Source: Paraglaciecola sp. MB-3u-78 (GTDB lineage Bacteria; Pseudomonadota; Gammaproteobacteria; Enterobacterales; Alteromonadaceae). From it: DNA of 64,000 nucleotides. This document shows positions 48,388 to 58,518 of this stretch, one piece after another. The notes below the pieces were generated by a model. The model was not told the origin of the DNA. It saw only the letters and a program-made list of their open reading frames with translations, and made no database searches. A program made the position numbers and the translations under genes. Every line of letters begins with the position of its first letter. Position 1 is the stretch's first letter. The stretch is from NCBI RefSeq assembly GCF_002835935.1, contig NZ_PJCF01000001.1:124001-188000 (forward strand). Reading direction: 5' to 3'.

Positions 48388-49250
48388 TGGTTCTCACCCA
48401 CGTCTTTTTTAGTGACCAATTGTTCAAGGAAAAATTCCAAATGGCCACCTGGTTGATTAGGGATGGGCCACTCAATCGCTTTTTTAGCGAGTTTTCGAAT
48501 AGCCATAGCTGCAGGTGATGTCGGAAAGGCTTCAACTATCGCTTTTTGTTTTCTGACAGACTTACGAACATTCTCATCAAATGGGATAACGGCCACAAGT
48601 TCTAGTGCCACATCTAAAAATCGATTAGTCACTTTAGTCAATTTAGAAAACAATTCATCACCTTCACGCATACTGCGAACCATATTGGCAACAATTTTAA
48701 AACGAAATACGCCATGTTCTTTATTCAGGATTTTAATCAGTGCATACGCATCGGTAAGAGAGGTTGGTTCGTCACAGACCACCATCATAATGTCCTGAGA
48801 AGCCTTAGAAAAACTCAATACCATGTCTGAAATACCGGCCGCAGTGTCAACAATTAACACATCAATTTGCGATTGTAATTCACTAAAAGCCCGAATAAGA
48901 CCCGCGTGTTCTGTCGGAGTAAGCTCTGTCATCGATTGACTACCAGACGTTGCCGGTGCAATCTTGATCCCGTAGGGGCCTTCTACTAACACCTCATCTA
49001 AGGTGCACTCACCCGATAACACATGAGACAGATTTTTTTCTACCCGAAGGCCTAAAAGCACGTCAACATTGGCTAAGCCTAAATCAGCATCCAACACCAT
49101 GACTCTTTTGCCTTGTTGTGCAAGTGATATAGCGGTATTGAGGGTAACATTAGTTTTCCCTACTCCGCCCTTCCCACCTGTCACGGCTATTACTTTTATT
49201 AACCTAGATTGATTCATTCTTCTTAAGCTACTTGCTTGGTCCTCAATCAT
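48384..49250 (-). CDS. flhG: flagellar number regulator FlhG (FleN)
   Basis: 288 aa MinD/ParA ATPase: VTGGKGGVGKTNVTLN near the N-terminus, LDADLGLANVDVLLG, and VDTAAGISDMVLSF. An activation helix-like N-terminus (SSLRRMNQ) precedes it. FlhG limits flagella number and works with FlhF at the pole. 4-nt overlaps with flhF and fliA show tight coupling. Confidence 0.95.
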   Translation of the reverse strand: MIEDQASSLRRMNQSRLIKVIAVTGGKGGVGKTNVTLNTAISLAQQGKRVMVLDADLGLANVDVLLGLRVEKNLSHVLSGECTLDEVLVEGPYGIKIAPATSGSQSMTELTPTEHAGLIRAFSELQSQIDVLIVDTAAGISDMVLSFSKASQDIMMVVCDEPTSLTDAYALIKILNKEHGVFRFKIVANMVRSMREGDELFSKLTKVTNRFLDVALELVAVIPFDENVRKSVRKQKAIVEAFPTSPAAMAIRKLAKKAIEWPIPNQPGGHLEFFLEQLVTKKDVGENQ

Positions 49251-50578
49251 ACTGCCACTGCTGCGTTATTAATGTGATTAGGTGCATTATGAATTAAACC
49301 GAATTTTTTATAAAGCTTCGCTGCACTAGTAATTAAAAATTTTGTGCTTGCAGATTGCAAATCTTCTGGTACCCGTTGCCCGTCAGCCAAATAACAAATT
49401 TGTAATTTGTTCTCAATTGCCACGCTGATTGCCTCTCCTAAACTGTAACATTCATCTAATTTAGTCAATATACACCCTTGTAAAGAAATCTGTCGATACT
49501 CATTTACTGTTTGTTGCATGACGCGGTACTGGCAGTTAGCCTGCATTACTAAATAATGCTTGATATTAGCACAAGAATTCTGTCTCATAGTATTTAACTG
49601 TTTGATTAGCCTAGCGTCTTTTTGGCTAAATCCTGCTGTATCTACCAATACTAAACGTTTATTTCTAAATTGATAAAGTAAATCTGATAGTTCATTGGAA
49701 TTTTGTGCTTGTTTAACACTACAGCCAATGATTTTACCGTAGGTTGCAATTTGTTCGTAGGCACCAATTCGGTAATTATCCAAGGTAATAATCGCCACTT
49801 GTTCGACGCCAAATTTATGTGCTGCTTGAGCCGCGAGTTTGGCGATAGTGGTTGTTTTACCCGTGCCTGTTGGTCCCATCAATGCCACCACCCCAGGTTG
49901 AGATAAGATATCATCATGTTTGGTTTGTAATCTATTTGCCAAAAGTTTCAGCAGGAACAGCCAAGATTGTCTCTCATCTGCAGCTTCTGGCGCATAAGAC
50001 ACCACTTCTTCAGCTAAAGCATCCGAAATTCCCATTTGCTGTAACCTTTGCAATAAATATCCATGTAACGGGTGTTTACGGTTCTTTTCTTGTTCAATTA
50101 ACCCAGATACCTGAAATTGCAAAATGTGGCGCAAAGACGATAACTCTTGACGCATTTCTTTAAAGGCATCTTGTTGCTGGGTATTTTGCTGTGAATCCGA
50201 AGATTCAGGAGAAGGTACAGCAATAGCATTGTCAGAATAAGCTTGGGGCTGCGCTTTATATGCCGGCTTAACGCCTTTAATTTTTAAGGGGGAGGCAGCT
50301 TGTGACTGTTTTTCTAATAATGCTTTTAGACTATCAGGCCCAGTATCACCAATGATTTCACTCAAAGTAGGGGTTTTTCTAGATAAGTTAGCTTGAACTT
50401 TGGGCGCTTCTTTTTCAGTCAATAGCGGAGCATCAGGTTCATTGTCATAGGCGGCCATTATCTCAATACCGTCAGCATATTTTTTATTTGACATAATAAC
50501 TGCGTCACCACCCAACTCGTCTTTCACTTGTTTGAGTGCATCTCGCATGTCTTTGCCATAAAAACGTTTAATTTTCAT
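49247..50578 (-). CDS. flhF: flagellar placement GTPase FlhF
   Basis: 443 aa. An N-terminal B domain (MKIKRFYGKDMRDALKQVKD), a variable middle, then the SRP-type NG domain with G1 GPTGTGKTTTIAKLA and LVDTAGFSQKD. It marks the pole for flagellum assembly. Lies 45 nt after flhA. Confidence 0.95.
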   Translation of the reverse strand: MKIKRFYGKDMRDALKQVKDELGGDAVIMSNKKYADGIEIMAAYDNEPDAPLLTEKEAPKVQANLSRKTPTLSEIIGDTGPDSLKALLEKQSQAASPLKIKGVKPAYKAQPQAYSDNAIAVPSPESSDSQQNTQQQDAFKEMRQELSSLRHILQFQVSGLIEQEKNRKHPLHGYLLQRLQQMGISDALAEEVVSYAPEAADERQSWLFLLKLLANRLQTKHDDILSQPGVVALMGPTGTGKTTTIAKLAAQAAHKFGVEQVAIITLDNYRIGAYEQIATYGKIIGCSVKQAQNSNELSDLLYQFRNKRLVLVDTAGFSQKDARLIKQLNTMRQNSCANIKHYLVMQANCQYRVMQQTVNEYRQISLQGCILTKLDECYSLGEAISVAIENKLQICYLADGQRVPEDLQSASTKFLITSAAKLYKKFGLIHNAPNHINNAAVAV

Positions 50579-50623
50579 ATATACCCTTTAAATACCAACA
50601 TTACGGCTGATCATCCCGTCAGA

Positions 50624-52723
50624 TTATTGACCCACGGCACTGACAATTTTGATTTGTTTGTCATCAGGTATTTCCTGATATGACAACACATGTAATCCAC
50701 TAACTGAGTGTTTTAAGAACTTTGACAATACTGGTCTTAACATACCTGAAGTCAGTAAAACTGCAGGCTCACCTGCTAACTCTTGTTGTTGAGCTGCTTC
50801 GTTCAACGAACCTTGCAAACGTTCTGCTAAGCCCGGTTCAATTCCTGCGCCATCCGCTCCACCAGCTTGTAGAGACTGGTGCAACATCTGTTCCAATTCT
50901 GGTGCCAAAGTAATAACAGGTATTTCGGGTAAACCACCGTTTATTTCTTGCACAATTAATCGTTTAAGTGCGATACGCACCGCAGACACCAAGACATCTG
51001 GATCTTGGCTTTTAGGACCAAACTCACATAACGTCTGCACTATGCTGCGCATATCCCTTATCGGCACGCCTTCATAAAGCATGATTTGTAAGACTTTCAC
51101 TACCGTGCTCAAAGGCAAGATATCAGGCACTAAACCTTCAACTAATTTAGGGTTATTTTTGGCTAGTAAATCCAACAGTTGCTGCACTTCTTCGTGACCT
51201 AACAATTGATAAGCATTGTTAGTTAACAATTGGCTTAGATGTGTAGCCACCACTGTGGCTGCATCCACTACTGTATAACCAAGGGTTTGCGCGTGTTCTC
51301 TTTGATTGGCTTTGATCCAAACCGCGTCCAGTCCAAAAGCAGGATCTTTAGTCACTTTACCTTCTAATTTGCCAAATACTTGTCCGGGATTAATCGCCAA
51401 CTCATCATCATGACTCAGTTCAGCTTCACCAACTGTGACGCCCAACATAGCAATAGTATAATTATTCGGGCTTAAATCTAAATTATCGCGAATATGTACC
51501 GGCGGGATCAAGAAACCCAGTTCTTGTGATAATTTTTTTCGCACACCTTTAATACGGGTAAGTAGTTCACCCCCCTGTGCCTTGTCGACCAAGGGGATCA
51601 ATCTATAACCCACTTCTAATCCAATGGTGTCAACATGCTGGACGTCATCCCAACCAAGCTCTTTTATTTCTAATGGTTGTTGATTTTGTTCAGGTAAAGA
51701 CTTAACCGATTGTGGCTCATTGGCAATTTTTTGGGCGCGCCAATGACTGTAATAAGCATAGCCACCCACCACAGCACTAAATCCTAAGAAGGCAACATGA
51801 GGCATACCGGGTACAATCCCCATTACAAATAAAATACCAGAGGTGATATAAAGTGCCCGCTGATCGCCCAGTTGTCTGGTTAATTCTTTTCCCATTTCTT
51901 GTGAGTCATTTTCTCTTGTCACAATAATGGCGGTCGCTACTGACAACAACAACGAAGGAATTTGTGCCACTAACCCATCACCTATGGTCAGTAAAGTGTA
52001 AATTTCAACCGCATCGCCAAAAGCTAAATCATGTTGGATCATGCCAATAAACAAGCCACCCACTAAGTTAATTAACATAATGAATAAACCAGCAACAGCA
52101 TCACCTTTTACAAATTTAGATGCACCGTCCATAGATCCGTAGAAGTCAGCCTCACTGGTGACTTCAAATCGACGTTTACGGGCTTCATCAGAATCAATAA
52201 AGCCAGCATTTAAGTCTGCGTCTATGGCCATTTGTTTGCCAGGCATCGCATCCAAAGTAAAACGAGCACTGACTTCTGAAATCCGGCCTGCGCCAGCCGT
52301 AACCACTTTAAAGTTAATGATGAGCAAAATGGCAAATACCACTATACCTACTGCATAGTTACCGCCAATCACGACTTCACCAAAGGCTTTTATTACCTTA
52401 CCTGCTGCGTCTCCACCCTCGTGCCCTTCAAGTAAAACGATTCTTGTTGACGCGACGTTTAAGGCGAGTCGCAATACAGTCGCGATAAGTAACACTAACG
52501 GGAAAATACCAAAATCAACGGGTTTTTTAGTAAACACTGACACCAGAATAACCACTAAAGACAAGGCAATATTGAAGCTGAATAGAATGTCCAACAAAAA
52601 TGCGGGCATAGGCAGTATTACCATGCCCATTATTGCTAACAAGACTATGGGTGCGCCTAAACCAGATGAGACAGACTTAAATTGGTTTTTATCAAACCGA
52701 CCGAGATAAGATGCTAATTGCAT
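50624..52723 (-). CDS. flhA: flagellar export gate protein FlhA
   Basis: 699 aa. About eight membrane segments in the N-terminal half, with the conserved FHIPEP-region (GAGRISEVSARFTLDAMPGK), and a cytoplasmic C-domain that docks export substrates. A strong sigma-54 promoter candidate lies about 50-65 nt upstream, so flhA probably starts a transcript with flhF, flhG, fliA and che genes. Confidence 0.96.
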   Translation of the reverse strand: MQLASYLGRFDKNQFKSVSSGLGAPIVLLAIMGMVILPMPAFLLDILFSFNIALSLVVILVSVFTKKPVDFGIFPLVLLIATVLRLALNVASTRIVLLEGHEGGDAAGKVIKAFGEVVIGGNYAVGIVVFAILLIINFKVVTAGAGRISEVSARFTLDAMPGKQMAIDADLNAGFIDSDEARKRRFEVTSEADFYGSMDGASKFVKGDAVAGLFIMLINLVGGLFIGMIQHDLAFGDAVEIYTLLTIGDGLVAQIPSLLLSVATAIIVTRENDSQEMGKELTRQLGDQRALYITSGILFVMGIVPGMPHVAFLGFSAVVGGYAYYSHWRAQKIANEPQSVKSLPEQNQQPLEIKELGWDDVQHVDTIGLEVGYRLIPLVDKAQGGELLTRIKGVRKKLSQELGFLIPPVHIRDNLDLSPNNYTIAMLGVTVGEAELSHDDELAINPGQVFGKLEGKVTKDPAFGLDAVWIKANQREHAQTLGYTVVDAATVVATHLSQLLTNNAYQLLGHEEVQQLLDLLAKNNPKLVEGLVPDILPLSTVVKVLQIMLYEGVPIRDMRSIVQTLCEFGPKSQDPDVLVSAVRIALKRLIVQEINGGLPEIPVITLAPELEQMLHQSLQAGGADGAGIEPGLAERLQGSLNEAAQQQELAGEPAVLLTSGMLRPVLSKFLKHSVSGLHVLSYQEIPDDKQIKIVSAVGQ

Positions 52724-52772
52724 AAAAGAATTATTGACGCTTTGTTGAATTTGTTAACCTTAAAAGAAGTAA

Positions 52773-52788
52773 AGCAACTAGTGCGCCA
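52773..52788 (-). promoter_or_regulatory. sigma-54 promoter candidate for flhA
   Basis: Minus strand TGGCGCACTAGTTGCT against TGGCACG-N4-TTGCW: -24 GG and -12 GC with exact spacing. Predicted start of transcription about 38 nt before the flhA ATG. Class II flagellar genes of polar flagellates use sigma-54 with FlrA/FlrC. Confidence 0.75.
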
Positions 52789-52837
52789 AGTCTATAGAGA
52801 AAATAGGTTCCTCTGTAAAAAGTTACTAAACCAACGC

Positions 52838-53962
52838 TTAACGTCTTAGCTCTGGGGGGATCGGCAAATTACTTTTTAATGGTTTAGGACGTTTACCTTT
52901 ACCTTGTTTATAGGCTTTTAATTGATAAACATAGGCCAATACTTGAGCCACTGCCATAAACAGTTTTTCGGGGATTTCGTGTTCGGCTTCAGTAGAATAA
53001 TAAATAGCCCTAGCTAACATAGGAGATGCCACAATTGGGACTTCATGTGCATTGGCAATAGTACGAATATGCATGGCCATTTCATCCACTCCTTTGGCCA
53101 CTAAAGTCGGCGCGCGATTACCTAACTGATCATACTTTAATGCCACCGAAAAGTGGGTGGGGTTGGTGACTACCACATCAGCATTTGGCACTTCTTGCAT
53201 CATCCGGTTGGCGGCAGCTTGATACTGTAACTTACGGATCCTACTTTTTACTTGGGGATCGCCATCGGCGTTTTTACGTTCGTCTTTGACTTCCTGCATA
53301 GACATTTTCATTTCTTTGTTGTGTTTGTAGCTTTGATAAGGCACATCGAAAACCGCAATAGGTATCAAAGCACAACACATAATCAAAAATCCCCACGCAA
53401 TTAAATCTAGCGCATGAAAAAGGTTGCGCGGATATAACTCTAAGTCCAAATGTAATGCTTCATCTTTAAACATTATCAATGCTACGTATGCCATCAACGC
53501 CACCACCACAAATTTAGCTACCGCTTTAAATAATTCCACTACGCTGTTCATACCAAACATACGTTTAAAGCCCGCTATAGGACTCATTTTTTGAGCTTTT
53601 GGCGCAGCGCCATCCCAAGTAAAATTATAACCACCTAAAGCGATATTCCCGTAGATACCAGCAATAGCCACAATCACCATATAGAGCATAACAGGCATGC
53701 TAATTGTATCGATTGCAAATCCCCAAGCTTGAAACATATGGGTGAAATCATAGGTTTCATCTCGAGACAAGGTAAACGTGCGCTGCGTCACTTCAAATAA
53801 TGCGCTGGCAATTTGCGAGCCAATAAGTAAAAAACTAATACCACTAGAAATTAAAACTAAAGCCGTAGACAATTCTTTTGATCTGGCAATCTGTCCCTTT
53901 TTACGGGAGTCTTCAATTTTCTTGGAGGTGGGTTCTTCTGTTTTTTCATTTGCATCAGACAT
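52838..53962 (-). CDS. flhB: flagellar export switch protein FlhB
   Basis: 374 aa. Four membrane segments in the N-terminal half; the autocleavage motif NPTH is in VVVTNPTHFSVALKY. Cleavage changes export from hook to filament substrates after the FliK signal. 115 nt before flhA. Confidence 0.96.
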   Translation of the reverse strand: MSDANEKTEEPTSKKIEDSRKKGQIARSKELSTALVLISSGISFLLIGSQIASALFEVTQRTFTLSRDETYDFTHMFQAWGFAIDTISMPVMLYMVIVAIAGIYGNIALGGYNFTWDGAAPKAQKMSPIAGFKRMFGMNSVVELFKAVAKFVVVALMAYVALIMFKDEALHLDLELYPRNLFHALDLIAWGFLIMCCALIPIAVFDVPYQSYKHNKEMKMSMQEVKDERKNADGDPQVKSRIRKLQYQAAANRMMQEVPNADVVVTNPTHFSVALKYDQLGNRAPTLVAKGVDEMAMHIRTIANAHEVPIVASPMLARAIYYSTEAEHEIPEKLFMAVAQVLAYVYQLKAYKQGKGKRPKPLKSNLPIPPELRR

Positions 53963-53978
53963 GGTTTACCTCCATTAC

Positions 53979-54764
53979 TTAAGAACACACCAGCACTAGC
54001 TGACACATCATCAGTTGTGCCCGGTCCCACATCACTTCAAAGTGATGGGTTAAGTTGTCTAACGTTAACCAAATTATGAGTAGTCCCATAATTTGAGCGA
54101 TAGCAAAACCTATACTAAAAATGTTCAATTGCGGGGCTGCTTTTGTCATCACACCAAAAGCTAAGTTAACAATAAGCAATGACACAATAGGCGCCAAAGA
54201 TATCGTGACGGCTGAAATAAACATCCAGCCTGCCCAGTGAGCAATATCTCTAAATTGTTCTGGGGCAAACCATGCTTCACCAATTGGAAAAGCTTCGAAG
54301 CTCATCACAACCATCCGGATCATAGATAAATGTCCATCTAACGACCAAAACAAAAGAGTGGCCAGTATAAGATAAAACTGCCCCACTGCAGGCACACTGA
54401 TACCATTAACCGGATCGACTATTGAGGCAAAGCCCAACCCAGTTTGCAAGGCAACAATTTGACCCGCTAACACAAAGGTATTGAGCACCATATTTGATAA
54501 AAATCCCAATGCAATACCAATGATTAACTGCTGTATTACTAGCATGAAGGTGCCAACAGAAAAAACCTCTGTTATTGGAACCGGTACTGGCGGAATAACG
54601 GGCATAATAATAAGGGTTAAAAATAGCGTCAGTAGCGCCCTTGTGGTAGGCGGTACACTTTTAGCACTCAAGCCAACCATAGAAGCAAATAACCCTGAGA
54701 TGCGCATAAATGGCAACAGTAAGTCCGCCAAGTATTGCATTATTGTAGTCGTTGCTATATCCAA
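53979..54764 (-). CDS. fliR: flagellar export gate protein FliR
   Basis: 261 aa, six or so membrane segments (LPFMRISGLFASMVGLSAKS; LGFLSNMVLNTFVLAGQIVA). Forms the export pore with FliP and FliQ. 16 nt before flhB. Confidence 0.94.
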   Translation of the reverse strand: MDIATTTIMQYLADLLLPFMRISGLFASMVGLSAKSVPPTTRALLTLFLTLIIMPVIPPVPVPITEVFSVGTFMLVIQQLIIGIALGFLSNMVLNTFVLAGQIVALQTGLGFASIVDPVNGISVPAVGQFYLILATLLFWSLDGHLSMIRMVVMSFEAFPIGEAWFAPEQFRDIAHWAGWMFISAVTISLAPIVSLLIVNLAFGVMTKAAPQLNIFSIGFAIAQIMGLLIIWLTLDNLTHHFEVMWDRAQLMMCQLVLVCS

Positions 54765-54797
54765 GGTTTTAGCCTTGATCCTTAAAAACGAACACCA

Positions 54798-55073
54798 CTA
54801 ACCCACTACCTCAGGAATTCTCTCGACCATAGTAAAAAAGAAATCCATAAGCTTTTGCACTAACCAATGCCCCCCCCAACTGAGTGCCAACAACGTGACA
54901 ATTAGACGTGGCAGAAAGCTCATGGTTTGTTCATTAATAGAGGTTGCAGCTTGAAACACAGCAACAATTAACCCCACAAACAGGCTGGGCAGGATAATCG
55001 CTGAAACCAACAGAATAACCATCGCTAATGATTCTTTGAGTATTTCAACAAAAACTTCTGGACTCATGGGCAT
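54798..55073 (-). CDS. fliQ: flagellar export gate protein FliQ
   Basis: 91 aa, two membrane helices with the FliQ pattern (SPEVFVEILKESLAMVILL; VAVFQAATSINEQTMSFLPR). Part of the FliPQR pore. Confidence 0.95.
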   Translation of the reverse strand: MPMSPEVFVEILKESLAMVILLVSAIILPSLFVGLIVAVFQAATSINEQTMSFLPRLIVTLLALSWGGHWLVQKLMDFFFTMVERIPEVVG

Positions 55074-55117
55074 ACCTTATTCATTTTTTGACTAGTTTTT
55101 TGACCAAGTAACATTCC

Positions 55118-55873
55118 CTAACCCATCCCAAAACTATTGGCTAAGGTACCAAAGACTAAATTCCAACCATCCACCAATACAAATAACATGAGTTTAAAGG
55201 GCAAAGACACGATCATAGGTGACAACATCATCATGCCCATCGCCATCAATATGGAGGCAACCACTAAATCTAAAATCAAAAAAGGAATAAACAACATAAA
55301 ACCAATTTGAAATGCAGTTTTGAGTTCGCTGGTCACAAAGGCGGGGATCAAAACGTTCATAGGCACATCAACAGGATCTTGGAATTGCCCATCCATACCG
55401 CCAATTTGTACAAAGGTCTCTAAATCTTTAACCCGCGTTTGAGCTAGCATAAAAACACGTAATGGCTGTTTACCTATCTCATAGGCTTGTATAGAGGTAA
55501 TTTCTTCTTTTAAGTAGGGTTGTAGTGCCGTTTCGTTTATCTTTTCAAACACAGGCGCCATGATAAACATCGACAAAAACAAACTCACACCGATTAAAAT
55601 CTGGTTAGAGGGTGATTGCTGCAAACCTATAGCTTGACGCAAAATAGACAAGACGATGATGATCCGCGTAAAGGATGTCATCATCATCACAAAAGCGGGT
55701 AGCAGGCTTAACGATGTCATGATAGCGACAACCTGCAAGGTCATAGTATAGTCTTTGCTACCATCTGGGTTGTCTGTCAGTGTCAAAGCTGGGATCCCAG
55801 GTTCAGCTAAAACGTGTCCACTAAGAATACTCAGTAGTAACAGCAAACAAAGACTCCAACATATTTTTTTCAT
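55118..55873 (-). CDS. fliP: flagellar export gate protein FliP
   Basis: 251 aa with a cleavable signal peptide (about 1-23), then [20 protein letters not shown] and the conserved [18 protein letters not shown]. Overlaps fliO by 4 nt. Confidence 0.95.
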   Translation of the reverse strand: MKKICWSLCLLLLLSILSGHVLAEPGIPALTLTDNPDGSKDYTMTLQVVAIMTSLSLLPAFVMMMTSFTRIIIVLSILRQAIGLQQSPSNQILIGVSLFLSMFIMAPVFEKINETALQPYLKEEITSIQAYEIGKQPLRVFMLAQTRVKDLETFVQIGGMDGQFQDPVDVPMNVLIPAFVTSELKTAFQIGFMLFIPFLILDLVVASILMAMGMMMLSPMIVSLPFKLMLFVLVDGWNLVFGTLANSFGMG

Positions 55874-56376
55874 AAGCGTTTTCCGTCAATATTTTTTTTA
55901 TTATTATTTTGAGCCATAGCTGGGTTTATTTTACCTGCCATAAGCAATGCTAGTTTATCTTTGAATTTTTCGTTGCCAGGCGCTGCTGACGAATTATCGA
56001 TAGGATTAGACAAAGTCACTAAGTGGTTAATATTATGAGCTGTTATACCTAACAAATGCTGCTCACCCGCCACTTCAATCACTATGACTCTTTCTTTTGC
56101 TCCAGCCATCATCGAGGCGACAACTTTTATGTTTGAGGTGCCAGATTGAGTGACGTTAAACCGTCGCATAAGGAAAGCAAGCATAAAAACAACGCCAATA
56201 ACCAATAACAAAGAAAGGAAAATTGACACTATTGATGTGGGGTTTGATACACTTTGAGGCGCCGAATTGGCCTCAAAAGAGATACATAAACATGAACCAA
56301 TAGCTATCCAAGCCCATGTTTTGTAGGACTTTTCTTTATCTAAGTTTTTTGATTCTTTCCAGTTGGCTAATAACAT
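55870..56376 (-). CDS. fliO: flagellar biosynthesis protein FliO
   Basis: 168 aa. A signal-like segment near 18-40 ([20 protein letters not shown]), a membrane helix (about 48-68) and the FliO domain ([20 protein letters not shown]). It assists FliP assembly. Its ATG lies 41 nt inside fliN, an unusually long overlap for this cluster. Confidence 0.85.
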   Translation of the reverse strand: MLLANWKESKNLDKEKSYKTWAWIAIGSCLCISFEANSAPQSVSNPTSIVSIFLSLLLVIGVVFMLAFLMRRFNVTQSGTSNIKVVASMMAGAKERVIVIEVAGEQHLLGITAHNINHLVTLSNPIDNSSAAPGNEKFKDKLALLMAGKINPAMAQNNNKKNIDGKRL

Positions 56377-56761
56377 CAGTTAATCGAATACCAAATTTGT
56401 CGTTGACTACTACTACTTCTCCATGAGCAATCAACGTGCCATTTACTAAAACATCTAATGGCTCTCCAGCAACGCGATCAAGTTCGACGACAGAACCTTG
56501 GTTTAACTGCAGTAAATTTCGAATACTGATATTGCTTCGACCGACCTCCATAGCGATAGTCACTGGGATATCTAAAATGGTGTCGAGTTTGCGTTTTTCT
56601 TTGGACGTTATTTCTCGGTCCTCATCAAATTCTTCAAGTTCGGCGACTTCTGCATCTATGCCAAGCTTGTCTTCAGACTCTCCTTCCGTTTTACCTTCTT
56701 CGTCAGCTTGCTCAGCCATGGCCGCAGCCCAATCGTCTAAACCGTCTTCTTCACTCATCAT
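56336..56761 (-). CDS. fliN: flagellar switch protein FliN
   Basis: 141 aa. A very acidic N-terminus (about 1-55) is followed by the SPOA domain (LDTILDIPVTIAMEVGRSNI; LVNGTLIAHGEVVVVNDKFG). Lower C-ring subunit; binds FliH and CheY-P. Confidence 0.95.
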   Translation of the reverse strand: MMSEEDGLDDWAAAMAEQADEEGKTEGESEDKLGIDAEVAELEEFDEDREITSKEKRKLDTILDIPVTIAMEVGRSNISIRNLLQLNQGSVVELDRVAGEPLDVLVNGTLIAHGEVVVVNDKFGIRLTDVISQLERIKKLR

Positions 56762-56787
56762 TTACTCCAGACTCTGGACAAAAGGTG

Positions 56788-57846
56788 TTACCAATCATCT
56801 TCGAGGGTTTGCAATTCGGCGTCGCTATCAATTCTTCGACCACCTTTGGTTAATAGTTGCAGCTCAGACTTCACAGAAGTTGGGCGCGGAATTTTTTCAA
56901 TTATTTTAAGTGCCACATTATCTCGTGAACGTCCTAATTTGGCTCTAAAAGTCGGTAAATCTTCAATTAATACCGTAATATGTTCTGGCATGTCGATTGG
57001 GATGATATAACCGGGCTCTAGCTTCATGATATCTGCTAGTGTTAATTCCAGATCCATCATATGAGTAGATAAAGCCACTCTTACATCCAGCATTTCATCT
57101 CGTAGAGCCTTGCTCCAGCGTAAATCGGTGTCTTCTTTATCACTTTGTACACCCGCATCTAACAGCTCACGTATTGGTTCCAGCATTGAATAAGGAAGAG
57201 ATATATGGAAGTCACCTCCGCCACCGTCTAATTCTATGTGAAAAGAACTGATCACCACGACTTCTGTTGGGCTCACAATGTTGGCCATAGCTGGATTCAC
57301 TTCAGAGTCTAGATATTCGAATGACACATCCATAACGGGTGCCCAAGCCTCTTTATAATCTTCAAAGATAAGCTTCAATAACATCTGGATAATACGGCGC
57401 TCAGTTGGAGTAAATTCTCGCCCTTCAATTTTTGCATGGTAACGACCATCCCCACCAAAAAAATTATCGACCAAGATAAATACCAGTCTGGCTTCCATGG
57501 TAATCAGCCCAGTGCCTTTGAGTGGACGAAAGCGCACCATATTCAAACTTGTCGGTACAAACAAAGTGTGGATATACTCACCAAATTTAATCATTTGGAT
57601 ACCATTAATAGAGACTTCAGCAGAACGGCGCATCATATCAAATAAACTGACCCGCATATGCCGAGCAAACCGCTCGTTAACGATTTCAAGTGTTGGCATA
57701 CGCCCACGAACGATCCTGTCTTGAGATGAAAAGTCGTATTCCATTGCTGAGCCATCAGACTCACCACTGTCAACTTCTTCTTCCTCAACATCATCTACAC
57801 CATGCAATAGTGCATCAATCTCGTCTTGGGATAATAAATCGCTCAA
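56788..57846 (-). CDS. fliM: flagellar switch protein FliM
   Basis: 352 aa. The N-terminal CheY-binding peptide MSDLLSQDEIDALLHGVDD, a middle CheC-like domain and a C-terminal SPOA domain (about 260-340). It is the rotor protein that receives CheY-P. The N-terminal peptide is the model for the repeats seen in CheA here. Confidence 0.96.
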   Translation of the reverse strand: MSDLLSQDEIDALLHGVDDVEEEEVDSGESDGSAMEYDFSSQDRIVRGRMPTLEIVNERFARHMRVSLFDMMRRSAEVSINGIQMIKFGEYIHTLFVPTSLNMVRFRPLKGTGLITMEARLVFILVDNFFGGDGRYHAKIEGREFTPTERRIIQMLLKLIFEDYKEAWAPVMDVSFEYLDSEVNPAMANIVSPTEVVVISSFHIELDGGGGDFHISLPYSMLEPIRELLDAGVQSDKEDTDLRWSKALRDEMLDVRVALSTHMMDLELTLADIMKLEPGYIIPIDMPEHITVLIEDLPTFRAKLGRSRDNVALKIIEKIPRPTSVKSELQLLTKGGRRIDSDAELQTLEDDW

Positions 57847-57874
57847 TCTAACTCTCTCATTAACAATTCAGTTG

Positions 57875-58396
57875 TTACTGCATAACAAATCCAATGAAAA
57901 GCACTTCTTCCACCGTTTGATTGCCGCTGACATCTAGCATAGTTTTTTGCACTTCTTTCAATGCACTATCTCGAATGGCAATTTTACCCGCCTCTGTGAC
58001 TAAATCATCGGCATTGGCGGTACTAAAAGTTTTTAACAAGGTGCCTTCAATCAAAGGAATATGCATTTTTGCTTGTTCTTCGTTATCGGAACCTCGCATC
58101 ATTAACTGTACTTTAATTTCAACTAACCTGTCTCGATTTGATCCTGGCACATTAAAAACAAAGGGTCTGGGCATAGCGACATACAAAGCCGTACCTGTTT
58201 TAACAAGTGCGGAGGCAACCCCTTCTTCCCCTTGAACCGCAGGTTCACCCTCTGATGCCATAATAGGCGCATCGTCACCCATTAAAAAGTAGTAAGCAGC
58301 ACCACCTCCTGCAATAAGTACAACAACAGCAACGATAATAATAATCAGTTTGATTTTTTTGCTGCCCTCTTCCATTTTTAATTCTTCTTCAGCCAT
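57875..58396 (-). CDS. fliL: flagellar basal body protein FliL
   Basis: 173 aa, one membrane helix (about 18-39, Ile/Val-rich) and a periplasmic FliL domain that stabilises stator units. Poly-acidic stretch at the N-terminus. Confidence 0.93.
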   Translation of the reverse strand: MAEEELKMEEGSKKIKLIIIIVAVVVLIAGGGAAYYFLMGDDAPIMASEGEPAVQGEEGVASALVKTGTALYVAMPRPFVFNVPGSNRDRLVEIKVQLMMRGSDNEEQAKMHIPLIEGTLLKTFSTANADDLVTEAGKIAIRDSALKEVQKTMLDVSGNQTVEEVLFIGFVMQ

Positions 58397-58518
58397 GTTT
58401 TCTTCTCAAATGGTCTAACGTTAAGGTCTGTAAACCTATTATCAACCCCAAAGCTAAATTGGCAAAGCGCTTTAGGCTTTTTCCTTGCAAATTCATCTGT
58501 AATACCAATCAGTATAAA

